This document shows, piece after piece, positions 33,920 to 42,719 of a stretch of DNA of 64,000 bases. The stretch is from Planctomycetota bacterium. GTDB lineage: Bacteria; Planctomycetota; MHYJ01; JACQXL01; JACQZI01. The notes below the pieces were generated by a model. It did no database searches, was not told the origin of the DNA, and saw nothing but the letters and a program-made list of their open reading frames with translations. How positions within the stretch are numbered: the stretch's first letter is position 1; each line of letters opens with the position of its first letter. The translations under genes and the position numbers were made by a program. Where the stretch lies: the NCBI GenBank assembly GCA_016207825.1, contig JACQZI010000023.1, forward strand, positions 1 through 64,000, written 5' to 3'.

Positions 33920-34678
33920 TTATGGATTTGTTGTCGGAGCGGCCGCATCCAGAAACTTTCCATAGGCAGGTTGGTTTTTCAGCTTCAGCCGGCTCGCATC
34001 ACGAAAAATCCCCTGGATGACCGGGCGGCCGTCCAGTTTTATGATATTCGTGGTGAGGTGTGCCGGAATAAAACGCTTGTCTTTCCGGAGCAAATTAGAA
34101 ATGCTGTGTTTAACATACTCTACATGGCGGGCACGCCTGCGGAAACGCTTCATAAGCTCTTGATGGCGCCATTGGGGATATAACAAGCTAAGATGCCGTC
34201 CTATGAGTTTATCGGATGAATACCCGGTCAATTCCTCCGCTTTTTTGTTGCAATCAATAAAGTTGCCGGTTTTGATATCAGCCACCAGGATGGCATCGCC
34301 GGCGTGAGCGAATAGTTTTTTATAACGCCGTTCGGATTCCGACATGATTTTATAAACCTTGGGCCATTTAGCGATGGTAAGGTTGCCTTTCCCTTTCAAG
34401 CGAGCCTTCTTTACCAGATAATAAACCCGCTGGGCAGACGCGCCTTTTGCGACTTCGTAAACCAGATGGTCATCTATTTCCAATACATTGGCCAGGCTTA
34501 AAAGGCGTTCCACCCGCGGTATCGAATGTTTGCTGAACTTTAAATCATGGAAGTTTTTGACATCTATATTCCAGCGCTGGGCAATTCGCCGGTCGGTAAT
34601 CTTATTGCCTAATATCAGGCGAATGAATTGGTAGAGGTTGGAAAACCTGGGTGGAATGCTACTGCCCTGTTTACGCAT
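33920..34678 (-). CDS. HTH-PAS regulator
   Basis: 252 residues from the ATG at 34678; the frame stays open to an ATG at 34861, but those 61 extra residues lack a ribosome site and fill the divergent promoter region. Residues 10-100 form a helical DNA-binding-like domain (ITDRRIAQRWNIDVKNFHDL, IPRVERLLSLANVLEIDDHL). Residues 120-240 are a PAS domain (YKKLFAHAGDAILVADIKTG, AEELTGYSSDKLIGRHL). It is transcribed away from the hybrid kinase at 34934 and is likely a soluble sensor-regulator of it. Confidence 0.65.
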   Translation of the reverse strand: MRKQGSSIPPRFSNLYQFIRLILGNKITDRRIAQRWNIDVKNFHDLKFSKHSIPRVERLLSLANVLEIDDHLVYEVAKGASAQRVYYLVKKARLKGKGNLTIAKWPKVYKIMSESERRYKKLFAHAGDAILVADIKTGNFIDCNKKAEELTGYSSDKLIGRHLSLLYPQWRHQELMKRFRRRARHVEYVKHSISNLLRKDKRFIPAHLTTNIIKLDGRPVIQGIFRDASRLKLKNQPAYGKFLDAAAPTTNP

Positions 34679-34933
34679 AGTTAGATTTCTCTTGGTGATT
34701 TTAACAAGCTTTAATATATTAATCGGAAAATCCGGCGCCAGCCTTAAGCGGGAATCACGAACCATAAATTTTATTACCGAAGGATGCCAAGCCCTTACTG
34801 GTTTTACGCCTTGCCCAAGTTTTACCAAAGCTGCCGCCAATAATAATATTGCCAAAATCATAAAAAAAAGCTTGCAAGAAACTTTAAATAAGCTTTAATA
34901 AGCATAGCTAACCTTGCGGGATTTGGCGGAGAA

Positions 34934-36820
34934 ATGCGAATACATATTTCTCTCAAAATTGCTTTAGCCTTCTTTGCCGTTTTAACGGCTACTCTATCAT
35001 TTCTGGGCTGGTTCTTCATTCAGCATGAAGCAAACGTACTGGAAGATAAAATCAACGGGAGAATGTCCGAACTGGCCGGTGATATGGCCAAAGACAGCGA
35101 ACAATACATTTCAAACAACAATACCCAAAAACTATTCGAGTTAGCCGAAAAGGCCATCAAGCCAAAAGATATTACGGTGGTCCATATCACCAATGAGCAA
35201 GGCTCAATATTGGCGCTGGCGGAAAAGAATATTACCGGGCCGGCTGCGCAGGTTACCGCGCAGGTGGGAACCGCCCCCGGAAAGGTAATCGGCAAAGTCA
35301 TGATTACATATTCCCTAACCGATTTAAACCAGCATGTCAACTCCCTAAAAATAACTGCCCTATTTTTGATACTCATTCTCCTGGTTTTATCCGCGGCCCT
35401 GGTTTTTTACCTGGTTCATTCATCGGTTGCCTCCCCGATTAAGAAATTAATCTCAACCGGGCTTAAAGCCCTTCCGAGCGAGGCGGAAGGGAAACTTAAG
35501 TTAAAAGATAAGGATGAGTTAAGCGCCCTGGCAGATATTTTGAATGAGATGTCAGAAAACCTAAAAGTATTTGACCGCCAGATAACGGAATACAAGACTA
35601 TCATGGAACAGAAAGTGGATGAAAAGACCAAGGAACTTAAAGAGGCAACTGAAGGACTGCAGCAATCGAGCAAAATGGCAGCGATGGGAAGCTTAAGCGG
35701 CGGAATCGCGCATGATTTCAACAACATCCTCTTTGCCATTTTGGGCAATGCGGAACTGGTCAAAATGGAACTTACCCCGGGAAGCGACCGTTATAAAATA
35801 ATCGAAAACATCGAATCCCTGGCGCAGAAAGGCTCGCAATTAACACAGAAACTCCTTAGTTTCGCGCGCCGCGGTAAAATAAAAACCGCTCCGGTAAGCC
35901 TGAATAAAGTGGTTAGGGAAGTGGTGGATTTATTGGAACGCACCGTGGAAAAGATGATTCATATCGAGGTCAAGCTGGAATCAAGCCTGCCTTTTATAGA
36001 AGCCGATGCATCCCAATTATACCAGGTCATCCTAAATATCTGCCTCAATGCCAAGGAAGCGATGATACCCAAAGACGGCGGCAGGTTGTATATTGAAACC
36101 GGCACCAGGGAATTTTCCGAGGCCGAGCTCCGTGGCAATCCAGACGCCAAGGCAGGCAGATACGTATTTTGCTCCATTTCCGACGATGGCATCGGCATGG
36201 ATAAAACACAAGTGAGCCGTATTTTCGAACCTTTTTACACAACCAAGAAAAGCGGCAAAGGCATTGGCTTAGGGCTTGCCGTAACTTACGGCATTGTCAA
36301 AGAGCACAAAGGAATAATCACTGTCTTTAGCGAGCAAGGCAAAGGCTCACGCTTTGATGTCTACCTCCCAACTTCTAAAACGGTTACAATGCCTGCACAG
36401 TCTATTAAGACAGAAGCGGAGATCCGGAAAGTGCAAGGAACAATTTTGGTAATAGATGACGAACCGGAAGTCAGGGAAATGGTAAAAAGAGTATTGGAAA
36501 GATTCGGCTATCAGGTATTAACCGCATCAGACGGCCAAAAAGGGCTGGAAGCGTACGAACAGAATAAAGATAAAATAAGCCTGGTCATTCTCGACCTGAT
36601 TATGCCTGGTTGGAGCGGGCTGGAAACACTCAAAAGGCTAAAAGCATTATACCCAAAGGTGAAAGTACTGGTTTCAACCGGATACAGCGGCAGTGAACAG
36701 AACCAGGAAATCCTCAATGCCGGCTCAGCCGGATTTATTTATAAGCCCTACTCAATCAAACAGCTATTAGGCGAGGTAAGCCGGATTATTGCGTTAGATA
36801 TCCAATCGGTAAACCCGTAA
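34934..36820 (+). CDS. Membrane hybrid histidine kinase with HAMP and receiver
   Basis: 628 residues. A membrane helix at about 7-27, a periplasmic sensor of about 110 residues, a second helix (about 138-162), HAMP (165-215), a coiled coil, HisKA with H260 (GGIAHDFNNIL), HATPase (NICLNAKEAM, GIGLGLAVTYG) and a C-terminal receiver with D554 (LVILDLIMPGWSG). The catalytic and receiver parts closely resemble the soluble kinase at 13228, but the input is different. The G2 box reads GIGLG rather than GTGLG. It diverges from the HTH-PAS gene at 33920. Confidence 0.9.
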   Translation: MRIHISLKIALAFFAVLTATLSFLGWFFIQHEANVLEDKINGRMSELAGDMAKDSEQYISNNNTQKLFELAEKAIKPKDITVVHITNEQGSILALAEKNITGPAAQVTAQVGTAPGKVIGKVMITYSLTDLNQHVNSLKITALFLILILLVLSAALVFYLVHSSVASPIKKLISTGLKALPSEAEGKLKLKDKDELSALADILNEMSENLKVFDRQITEYKTIMEQKVDEKTKELKEATEGLQQSSKMAAMGSLSGGIAHDFNNILFAILGNAELVKMELTPGSDRYKIIENIESLAQKGSQLTQKLLSFARRGKIKTAPVSLNKVVREVVDLLERTVEKMIHIEVKLESSLPFIEADASQLYQVILNICLNAKEAMIPKDGGRLYIETGTREFSEAELRGNPDAKAGRYVFCSISDDGIGMDKTQVSRIFEPFYTTKKSGKGIGLGLAVTYGIVKEHKGIITVFSEQGKGSRFDVYLPTSKTVTMPAQSIKTEAEIRKVQGTILVIDDEPEVREMVKRVLERFGYQVLTASDGQKGLEAYEQNKDKISLVILDLIMPGWSGLETLKRLKALYPKVKVLVSTGYSGSEQNQEILNAGSAGFIYKPYSIKQLLGEVSRIIALDIQSVNP

Positions 36821-36897
36821 AAAATCCATAAGCCATAGGAAAAACGTAATCCGGATAATGCGGTAGATAAACCGTTTAAAATAATAAAGATTTACTA

Positions 36898-36924
36898 TTA
36901 ACTTTTCAGCGGATTTGGTATAAT
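36898..36924 (+). promoter_or_regulatory. Promoter of the kinase at 36939
   Basis: TTAACT (36898-36903), 15 bases, TATAAT (36919-36924). The ATG lies 14 bases after the -10 with no ribosome site, so a very short leader is expected. Confidence 0.5.
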
Positions 36925-36938
36925 TATGACGAACACTT

Positions 36939-39900
36939 ATGTACGACAAGATAATAACCAATCCGAATAAGCCGTTTCTATTAAATACCCGGAAAAACGT
37001 AATCGTTGCCTTAAGGCTTATCGTTTTCGCCATCATTTACCTGATTCTCCTGCAGGAACGGGGATTAAAGAACCTGCCGGTTGCTTTCTGGGTAATTACA
37101 CTGTTATTCGGCCTATCTGAATTGGTATACATCTTCGAGCGGCAAACACACTTTCTCCTACAGCGCATATTGGGCTGGATTTTTATTTTCGATGCAGTCT
37201 TAATCGGGCTGATAATTTACTTCCTTTCCGTAAAATCCACCCTGCTTTTTATTACCTATTTTTCCGTGATTGCCATTGCCGCCATTTCCAAAAGCGTCCG
37301 TATGGCTTTTATCATCACATTCTTGATAAGCGCTTTTTACCTGTTCATCTCTTTCGAGCAAGGTGATTTTGTCCTGACGGAGTTTCTAACCCGTCCCCTT
37401 TTCTTTTTCGGAGTCGCCATCTTTGCCAGCTACCTTTCCGAAGAAAGCGCTACCCACCGCAAGGAACAAAAGAAAACCGAAGGAATACTGGAAAACACAC
37501 CCTATGTCGGCAGCTACCAAAGCACCCTAGATGGGAATTTTATTTATGTCAACGAGGCGTTTGCCAAGATGCTCGAATATGATTCGGCGGAAGAACTGAA
37601 ACGGGTCAAAGTGATATCGATCTATAAAAATCCGGAAAACAGGAAACGTTTTATTAAAGCACTTAAAAAAGACGGGCAGATTAATAACTTTGAAGCTGAA
37701 TTGCTTACCAAAACCGGAAAAACTAGGAATATACTTATAAACGGAATATTGGATGGAGAAATCATATCCGGAGTGGATATGGATATCACCAGACTCAAGC
37801 AGACAGAGGAAACGTTACGCGAAAGCCAACGCCAGATTGAGTTCATTATAGGAGCCGCAAAAACAGAACTGGACATCATTGACAGAGAATTTAACCTGCA
37901 TTATGTCGACCCGGGTTGTGCCAAGAGAACCGGCGACTGGAAAGGGCGAAAATGCTACGAATATTATATGAACCGCAGTAAACCTTGCTCTAATTGCGAT
38001 GCCCCTAAGGCATTTGAAACCAAGCAGATTTTAACTAGAGAAGATTCGTTGGCTCACAACAATAACATATACACCCATGTCACAAGCATACCCTACCAAA
38101 ATAAAAACGGCGAATGGCTCCTGGCACAGGTAAACGTGGATATCACCGAGCGCAAAAAGATGGAAAACGCCCTGCTTGAAAGCCAAGGCCAGCTTCAGAT
38201 GGTCCTCAGGACGGCAAATATAGAAATAGATATAATTGACGAACAATTCAACCTCCATTATGTCGATTCAGAATGGCTCAAGAAAGCAGGTGGTTGGCAG
38301 GGGCGCAAATGCTACGAATATTACTGGGGACGCACTGACCTCTGCCCTCATTGCGAAGCCCTTGAAACATTTGAATCCAAGAAACCTTTCATTTTAGAAA
38401 GCCCGGCGGCTAATAATCCTGATAAATATGTGCTTATAACAGGTATTCCTTACCAGGATAAAAACGGCAAATGGCTTCTTGCGCAGATAACTATGGATAT
38501 TACCGCCCGCAAGAAGGCGGAAAACGCCCTGCTTGAAAGCCAACGCCAGATTGAATTCATTCTCGGAGCCGCAAAGACAAGATTGGATATTATTGACAGT
38601 CAATTCAATCTGCGCTATGTCGATCCGGAATGGTCCAAGATATTAGGAAACTGGGCCGGGCGGAAATGCTATGATTACGTCATGCACCGTAAAGAACCCT
38701 GCACTACCTGTAACGCCCCTAAGGCATTTGAAACCAAGCAGATTTTAGTTATCGAAGGCGGATTAAACGACGGGACTGGCATGCCTACCCTCGTTACAAG
38801 CATCCCATACCAGGATAAAAATGGTGAATGGCTGGTCGCCCAAGTAAGTGTCGACATCACAGAGCGTAAGAAGATGGAAAAAGTAATGAATGAAAGCGAG
38901 GCGCGTTTCCGGGGCTTCTTTGAATCCTCATCGGTCGGGATGATTATGACCGACCTTAACGCCCAGTTCGTTTTGGTCAACCCGGCCGCCTGCCGGATAC
39001 TCGGGTATACCAAAGAGGAGCTTATGGCTAAAACCTTCGCGGATATAACATATAAGGATGATTCTTTTAGAGCCATGGAAAATATTGCCAAACTTTTGGA
39101 TGGGACTATTGGTTCTTATATGGCGGAACGGCGGTACGTCCATAAGGATGGACAACTCATCTGGGGCCAATTAAACGTCGCGCTAGTGCGCGATAGTAAT
39201 AATAACCCGCTCCATTTTATCTGCCAATTATATGATATCACCGAACGTAAAACTACGGAAGAATCGCTGAAACTCAGCGAGGAAAAATACCGCACCATTA
39301 TTGAAAATACCGTGGATATAATTTATTCGACTAATATCGAAGGCGAGGTTACCTTTGTCAGTTCACAATGCGCTTCTTTAGGGTATAAACCGGAGGAAAT
39401 CATTGGCAAGCCGATTTCCTACTTCATTCATCCGGAAGATGTTAAAAGGGTGCTGGATGATTTACAAAAGGCTTTCCGGACCGGAGAGATGTTCCCGGTG
39501 AATTTCCGACTGCTTAAAAAGGACAATTCGTTCGTTTATGCGGAAGAAATCGGCAAGATTATTGAATCCCCAGATGGCAAGGTCAATTACATGGGAGTCA
39601 TTCGCGATATCACCCAGCAAAGGAAGCTCGAAGAGCAGTTGATGCAATCGCAGAAAATGGAAGCCGTCGGCCGGCTGGCCGGGGGGATCGCCCATGATTT
39701 CAACAATATTTTGGCGGTGATTAACGGTTACTGTTCGCTTTCCATGGATAATCTTAAGGAAAACGACCCGATAAAAGGCGATATGGAAGAAATCCTGAAG
39801 GCTTCAGAAAAGGCGACCATGCTCACCCAGCAACTCCTGTCCTTCAGCCGTAAGCAGATGATTCGTTCCAAGATAATAAATTTAAACACTCTGATTATGG

Positions 39901-40814
39901 ATACGGGGAAAATGCTTAAACGGATTATTAGCGAGAATATCAAACTGGTTACCATTATGGAAGAAGACCTTAAAGATATCAGCGCCGACCCGACCCAAAT
40001 GGAACAGGTAATCATCAATATGGTAGTCAACGCGCGCGATGCCATGCCTGAAGGCGGAACACTTTCCATTAAAACAGAAAATATCCGGCTGGACGAGGAT
40101 AGCATTAAGGTGATTCCGGAAAGCCGGTCAGGCGAATTCGTCAGGCTCTCCATCCAGGATACGGGCGTTGGAATGAGTAAAGAAACGATAGAACATGCCT
40201 TTGAACCGTTTTTTACGACCAAAGAATACGGTAAAGGTACGGGATTGGGATTGGCAACCGTTTACGGCATCGTCAAACAACATAAGGGTTGGGTAAACAT
40301 CTACAGCGAACAAGGCAAGGGAACGATTTTTAATATTTATTTGCCGGTGGCCGCGGAAAAAGGAGAAGAACCGGCTACCGGAATGGATAAAACCAGCTCA
40401 CATGCCCCAACCGCACAACACAGTGTTGGGATGGATAAACAAAATCAAAGTAAACGTATTCTGCTGGTGGAAGACGAGGAAGGCGTGCGTGAATTTATCT
40501 TACGAACCCTTACCAATAACAACTATCAGGTCTTCAAGGCGAAAACCGCCGGGGAAGCGCTGGATATATTCAACCGCGAGAAAGGTGATTTTGACCTCGT
40601 TTTCAGCGATATTGTCCTACCGGATAAAAACGGCGTCCAAATGGTTCTTGATTTTCTTGCTATTAAACCTGCTTTAAACATCATCTTGAGCAGCGGTTAC
40701 GCGGATGAGAAATCGCAATGGCCGGTTATCGAGGAAAAAGGGCTTCAGTTCATCCAGAAGCCATATACCACCCCGGAGCTTTTAAAGATGATTAAAGAAA
40801 CCATAAAATCATAG
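36939..40814 (+). CDS. Membrane hybrid kinase with three Cys-bearing PAS repeats
   Basis: 1291 residues. The N-terminal membrane domain (about 20-165) is almost the same as that of the 4493 kinase. A first PAS (about 175-285) is followed by three tandem PAS copies (about 290-650), each with GRKCY(E/D)Y and then C-x2-C: C339/C350/C353, C458/C469/C472 and C577/C588/C591, all spaced C-x10-C-x2-C. Two more PAS domains lead to HisKA with H919, HATPase (NMVVNARDAM, GTGLGLATVYG) and a receiver with D1224. The cysteine triplets could sense redox state or bind metal. The single REC gene at 40911 follows. Confidence 0.92.
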   Translation: MYDKIITNPNKPFLLNTRKNVIVALRLIVFAIIYLILLQERGLKNLPVAFWVITLLFGLSELVYIFERQTHFLLQRILGWIFIFDAVLIGLIIYFLSVKSTLLFITYFSVIAIAAISKSVRMAFIITFLISAFYLFISFEQGDFVLTEFLTRPLFFFGVAIFASYLSEESATHRKEQKKTEGILENTPYVGSYQSTLDGNFIYVNEAFAKMLEYDSAEELKRVKVISIYKNPENRKRFIKALKKDGQINNFEAELLTKTGKTRNILINGILDGEIISGVDMDITRLKQTEETLRESQRQIEFIIGAAKTELDIIDREFNLHYVDPGCAKRTGDWKGRKCYEYYMNRSKPCSNCDAPKAFETKQILTREDSLAHNNNIYTHVTSIPYQNKNGEWLLAQVNVDITERKKMENALLESQGQLQMVLRTANIEIDIIDEQFNLHYVDSEWLKKAGGWQGRKCYEYYWGRTDLCPHCEALETFESKKPFILESPAANNPDKYVLITGIPYQDKNGKWLLAQITMDITARKKAENALLESQRQIEFILGAAKTRLDIIDSQFNLRYVDPEWSKILGNWAGRKCYDYVMHRKEPCTTCNAPKAFETKQILVIEGGLNDGTGMPTLVTSIPYQDKNGEWLVAQVSVDITERKKMEKVMNESEARFRGFFESSSVGMIMTDLNAQFVLVNPAACRILGYTKEELMAKTFADITYKDDSFRAMENIAKLLDGTIGSYMAERRYVHKDGQLIWGQLNVALVRDSNNNPLHFICQLYDITERKTTEESLKLSEEKYRTIIENTVDIIYSTNIEGEVTFVSSQCASLGYKPEEIIGKPISYFIHPEDVKRVLDDLQKAFRTGEMFPVNFRLLKKDNSFVYAEEIGKIIESPDGKVNYMGVIRDITQQRKLEEQLMQSQKMEAVGRLAGGIAHDFNNILAVINGYCSLSMDNLKENDPIKGDMEEILKASEKATMLTQQLLSFSRKQMIRSKIINLNTLIMDTGKMLKRIISENIKLVTIMEEDLKDISADPTQMEQVIINMVVNARDAMPEGGTLSIKTENIRLDEDSIKVIPESRSGEFVRLSIQDTGVGMSKETIEHAFEPFFTTKEYGKGTGLGLATVYGIVKQHKGWVNIYSEQGKGTIFNIYLPVAAEKGEEPATGMDKTSSHAPTAQHSVGMDKQNQSKRILLVEDEEGVREFILRTLTNNNYQVFKAKTAGEALDIFNREKGDFDLVFSDIVLPDKNGVQMVLDFLAIKPALNIILSSGYADEKSQWPVIEEKGLQFIQKPYTTPELLKMIKETIKS

Positions 40815-40910
40815 CTTTATTCCTGCCAGATTAGAACTCCTCCAGGGAAATATTGCATAAAACGGCATTTTCACCTCTATGGGTATCGGTTTTTTGACGA
40901 TTCTATAAGG

Positions 40911-41291
40911 ATGATTTATTCAAAACCGGTGATCATGGTGGTGGATGACGACCCGGCGATTTGCGCACTCTTGAAACGTTCGCTGGTTAACAACAAATGG
41001 GAAGTGAACGTTTTTAATAGCCCACAAGAGGCGCTTGAATACGGGAAAAACAACCGTATAGATTTGATGATAACCGATATCTCTATGCCACAACTAACAG
41101 GAACGGAACTAATCAGCAAGATAAAAGCTTCAAAACCGGATATGCCGATTATTGTAATATCAAGCTCAATCAACGATGATGTCATAGAAAAAACCGCCAA
41201 ACATGGTTTGATCGATTATTTCAGAAAGCCTTTTGACCTAATCTCATTGAAAAACCGGGTTATAGCAAAACTTTCCCTGATTTCTAAATAA
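40911..41291 (+). CDS. Single-domain response regulator (REC only)
   Basis: 126 residues with acidic pocket VVDDDPA, acceptor Asp in LMITDISMPQLTG, SSS switch region and FRKPFD. Paralogue of the 20389 protein along its whole length. It sits 96 bases after the hybrid kinase and before the diguanylate cyclase, so it may link the two. The ATG overlaps an AAGG motif. The region between it and the cyclase (41292-41498) holds an AT-rich promoter-like stretch that resembles the one at 20810-20840. Confidence 0.85.
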   Translation: MIYSKPVIMVVDDDPAICALLKRSLVNNKWEVNVFNSPQEALEYGKNNRIDLMITDISMPQLTGTELISKIKASKPDMPIIVISSSINDDVIEKTAKHGLIDYFRKPFDLISLKNRVIAKLSLISK

Positions 41292-41498
41292 AACTCCACA
41301 GCTTTATTTGATATTCGTAATCACTATACACCGCTCTTCTAAAACCATGCCAGAACAATATTATTTCTTGTGGTATAGCAAAGAATTCGAAATTGTATTT
41401 TAGGCAAAACCAGAACATGAAACTTTCCTAACCACAGAAAATCATATTAAAGTTGTTACGTAATGATTTTCTTGCAAAAACCAGGTTAAAATGTTGAA

Positions 41499-42449
41499 AT
41501 GAGTATCATGTCAAAAGGATCAATTAACAACCAGCGTTTAAAATACAAACTGAGCATAATGTATGCGGTGATGACTATTATCCCGGTCCTGTTCCTGCTT
41601 TTCATCATACTACAGCTCCTATTTCCAGAACTGAAGGTTATCTTTAAATCCGATAATCTTTTCCTGACCCTTACCATCGGGGTAGGCGGAATACTTCTTA
41701 TGTCCTTTGCCGGAATCTTGCTCATGTACCGCTCGGTGCGCTCGCTGGAAAACCTTACCCATAGGACGGAAATATTCATGAAAGGGACGTCCGCCGAAAA
41801 CCCAACGGATATCCGGCTGGTTACGGATGACGAAACGGAAAAGATTTCCCACTATTTTACCAGCCTGGTCGGCGAACTGCAGAAGAAAATGGCAGAAGTA
41901 AATAAATATGCCATTGAACTGAGCGAGGCAAACAGGAAACTTAGCCAACTGGCTTTGAAAGACGGCTTGACCGATTTATTCAACCAGACTTATATTAAAG
42001 AACGTTTAGGGCAGGAATTCGCCCGCGCCAGGAAATTCAAGCATTCTTTGTCCGTAATGATGATCGACCTCGATAACTTTAAGGAGTTCAACGATAAATA
42101 CGGACATTTAAACGGCGATCATGCATTGAAAAAAGTGGCGGAAACAATCCTGCATAATATCCGCATTATGGACGTGGCAGGCAGGTACGGCGGAGAAGAG
42201 TTCATGGTGATTTTGCCGGAAACAGAAACTTCCATTGTCCAAGGAATCGGAGAGAAAATCAAGAATGCCGTGGCAAGTTTTCCGTTCATAGATACTACGG
42301 ACAACGAGCGCGGTCATCTCACTATAAGCGTAGGGATTACCACCTATCCAAATTCCGCGGATAACGGCAACGCCCTGATTGTCCAGGCGGATGAAGCCCT
42401 TTACCAGGCCAAGAGAAAAGGCAAAAACCAGGTTTTGACATATATCTAA
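41499..42449 (+). CDS. Membrane diguanylate cyclase (GGEEF)
   Basis: 316 residues (a second ATG lies at 41508). Two membrane helices (about 24-44 and 52-74) enclose a very short loop, then a HAMP-like segment (75-135) and a GGDEF domain (about 150-316). The signature is GGEEF starting at residue 231, with an RIMD inhibitory site exactly five residues before it, so feedback by c-di-GMP is likely. The metal-binding DLDNFKEFND segment is intact. It makes c-di-GMP from two GTP and opposes the HD-GYP phosphodiesterase at 3524. It is the probable output of the 36939-40911 signalling pair. Confidence 0.92.
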   Translation: MSIMSKGSINNQRLKYKLSIMYAVMTIIPVLFLLFIILQLLFPELKVIFKSDNLFLTLTIGVGGILLMSFAGILLMYRSVRSLENLTHRTEIFMKGTSAENPTDIRLVTDDETEKISHYFTSLVGELQKKMAEVNKYAIELSEANRKLSQLALKDGLTDLFNQTYIKERLGQEFARARKFKHSLSVMMIDLDNFKEFNDKYGHLNGDHALKKVAETILHNIRIMDVAGRYGGEEFMVILPETETSIVQGIGEKIKNAVASFPFIDTTDNERGHLTISVGITTYPNSADNGNALIVQADEALYQAKRKGKNQVLTYI

Positions 42450-42520
42450 TAGAGTTAATAATTACCTCTCTAATTCCCTAATATTTACCCTTCCATGCCC
42501 TAAACACAGGCGGTTTTATA

Positions 42521-42549
42521 TTGACTTTGGACTATTTTCAAGATAATAC
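42521..42549 (+). promoter_or_regulatory. Promoter of tRNA-Arg
   Basis: TTGACT (42521-42526), 17 bases, TAATAC (42544-42549), about 60 bases before the tRNA. Confidence 0.5.
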
Positions 42550-42609
42550 TACTTAACTAAAACCGGTTTCGAGGTGTGTGCCCGTAACGGATGCCCTCAT
42601 TTTCGAAAT

Positions 42610-42682
42610 GCTCCCGTAGCTCAATTGGATAGAGCACTGGCCTCCGGAGCCAGTGATACAGGTTCGAGTCCTGTCGGGGGTA
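42610..42682 (+). tRNA. tRNA-Arg (anticodon CCG)
   Basis: 73-base cloverleaf without encoded CCA. The acceptor GCTCCCG pairs with CGGGGGT, the D arm is GCTCAATTGGATAGAGC, the anticodon stem CTGGC/GCCAG has loop CTCCGGA (anticodon CCG), and the T arm holds GGTTCGAGTCC. It reads CGG codons. Confidence 0.95.
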
Positions 42683-42719
42683 ATAAAAAATACCGGCTAC
42701 TTTAATGTAAAGCTTAACG

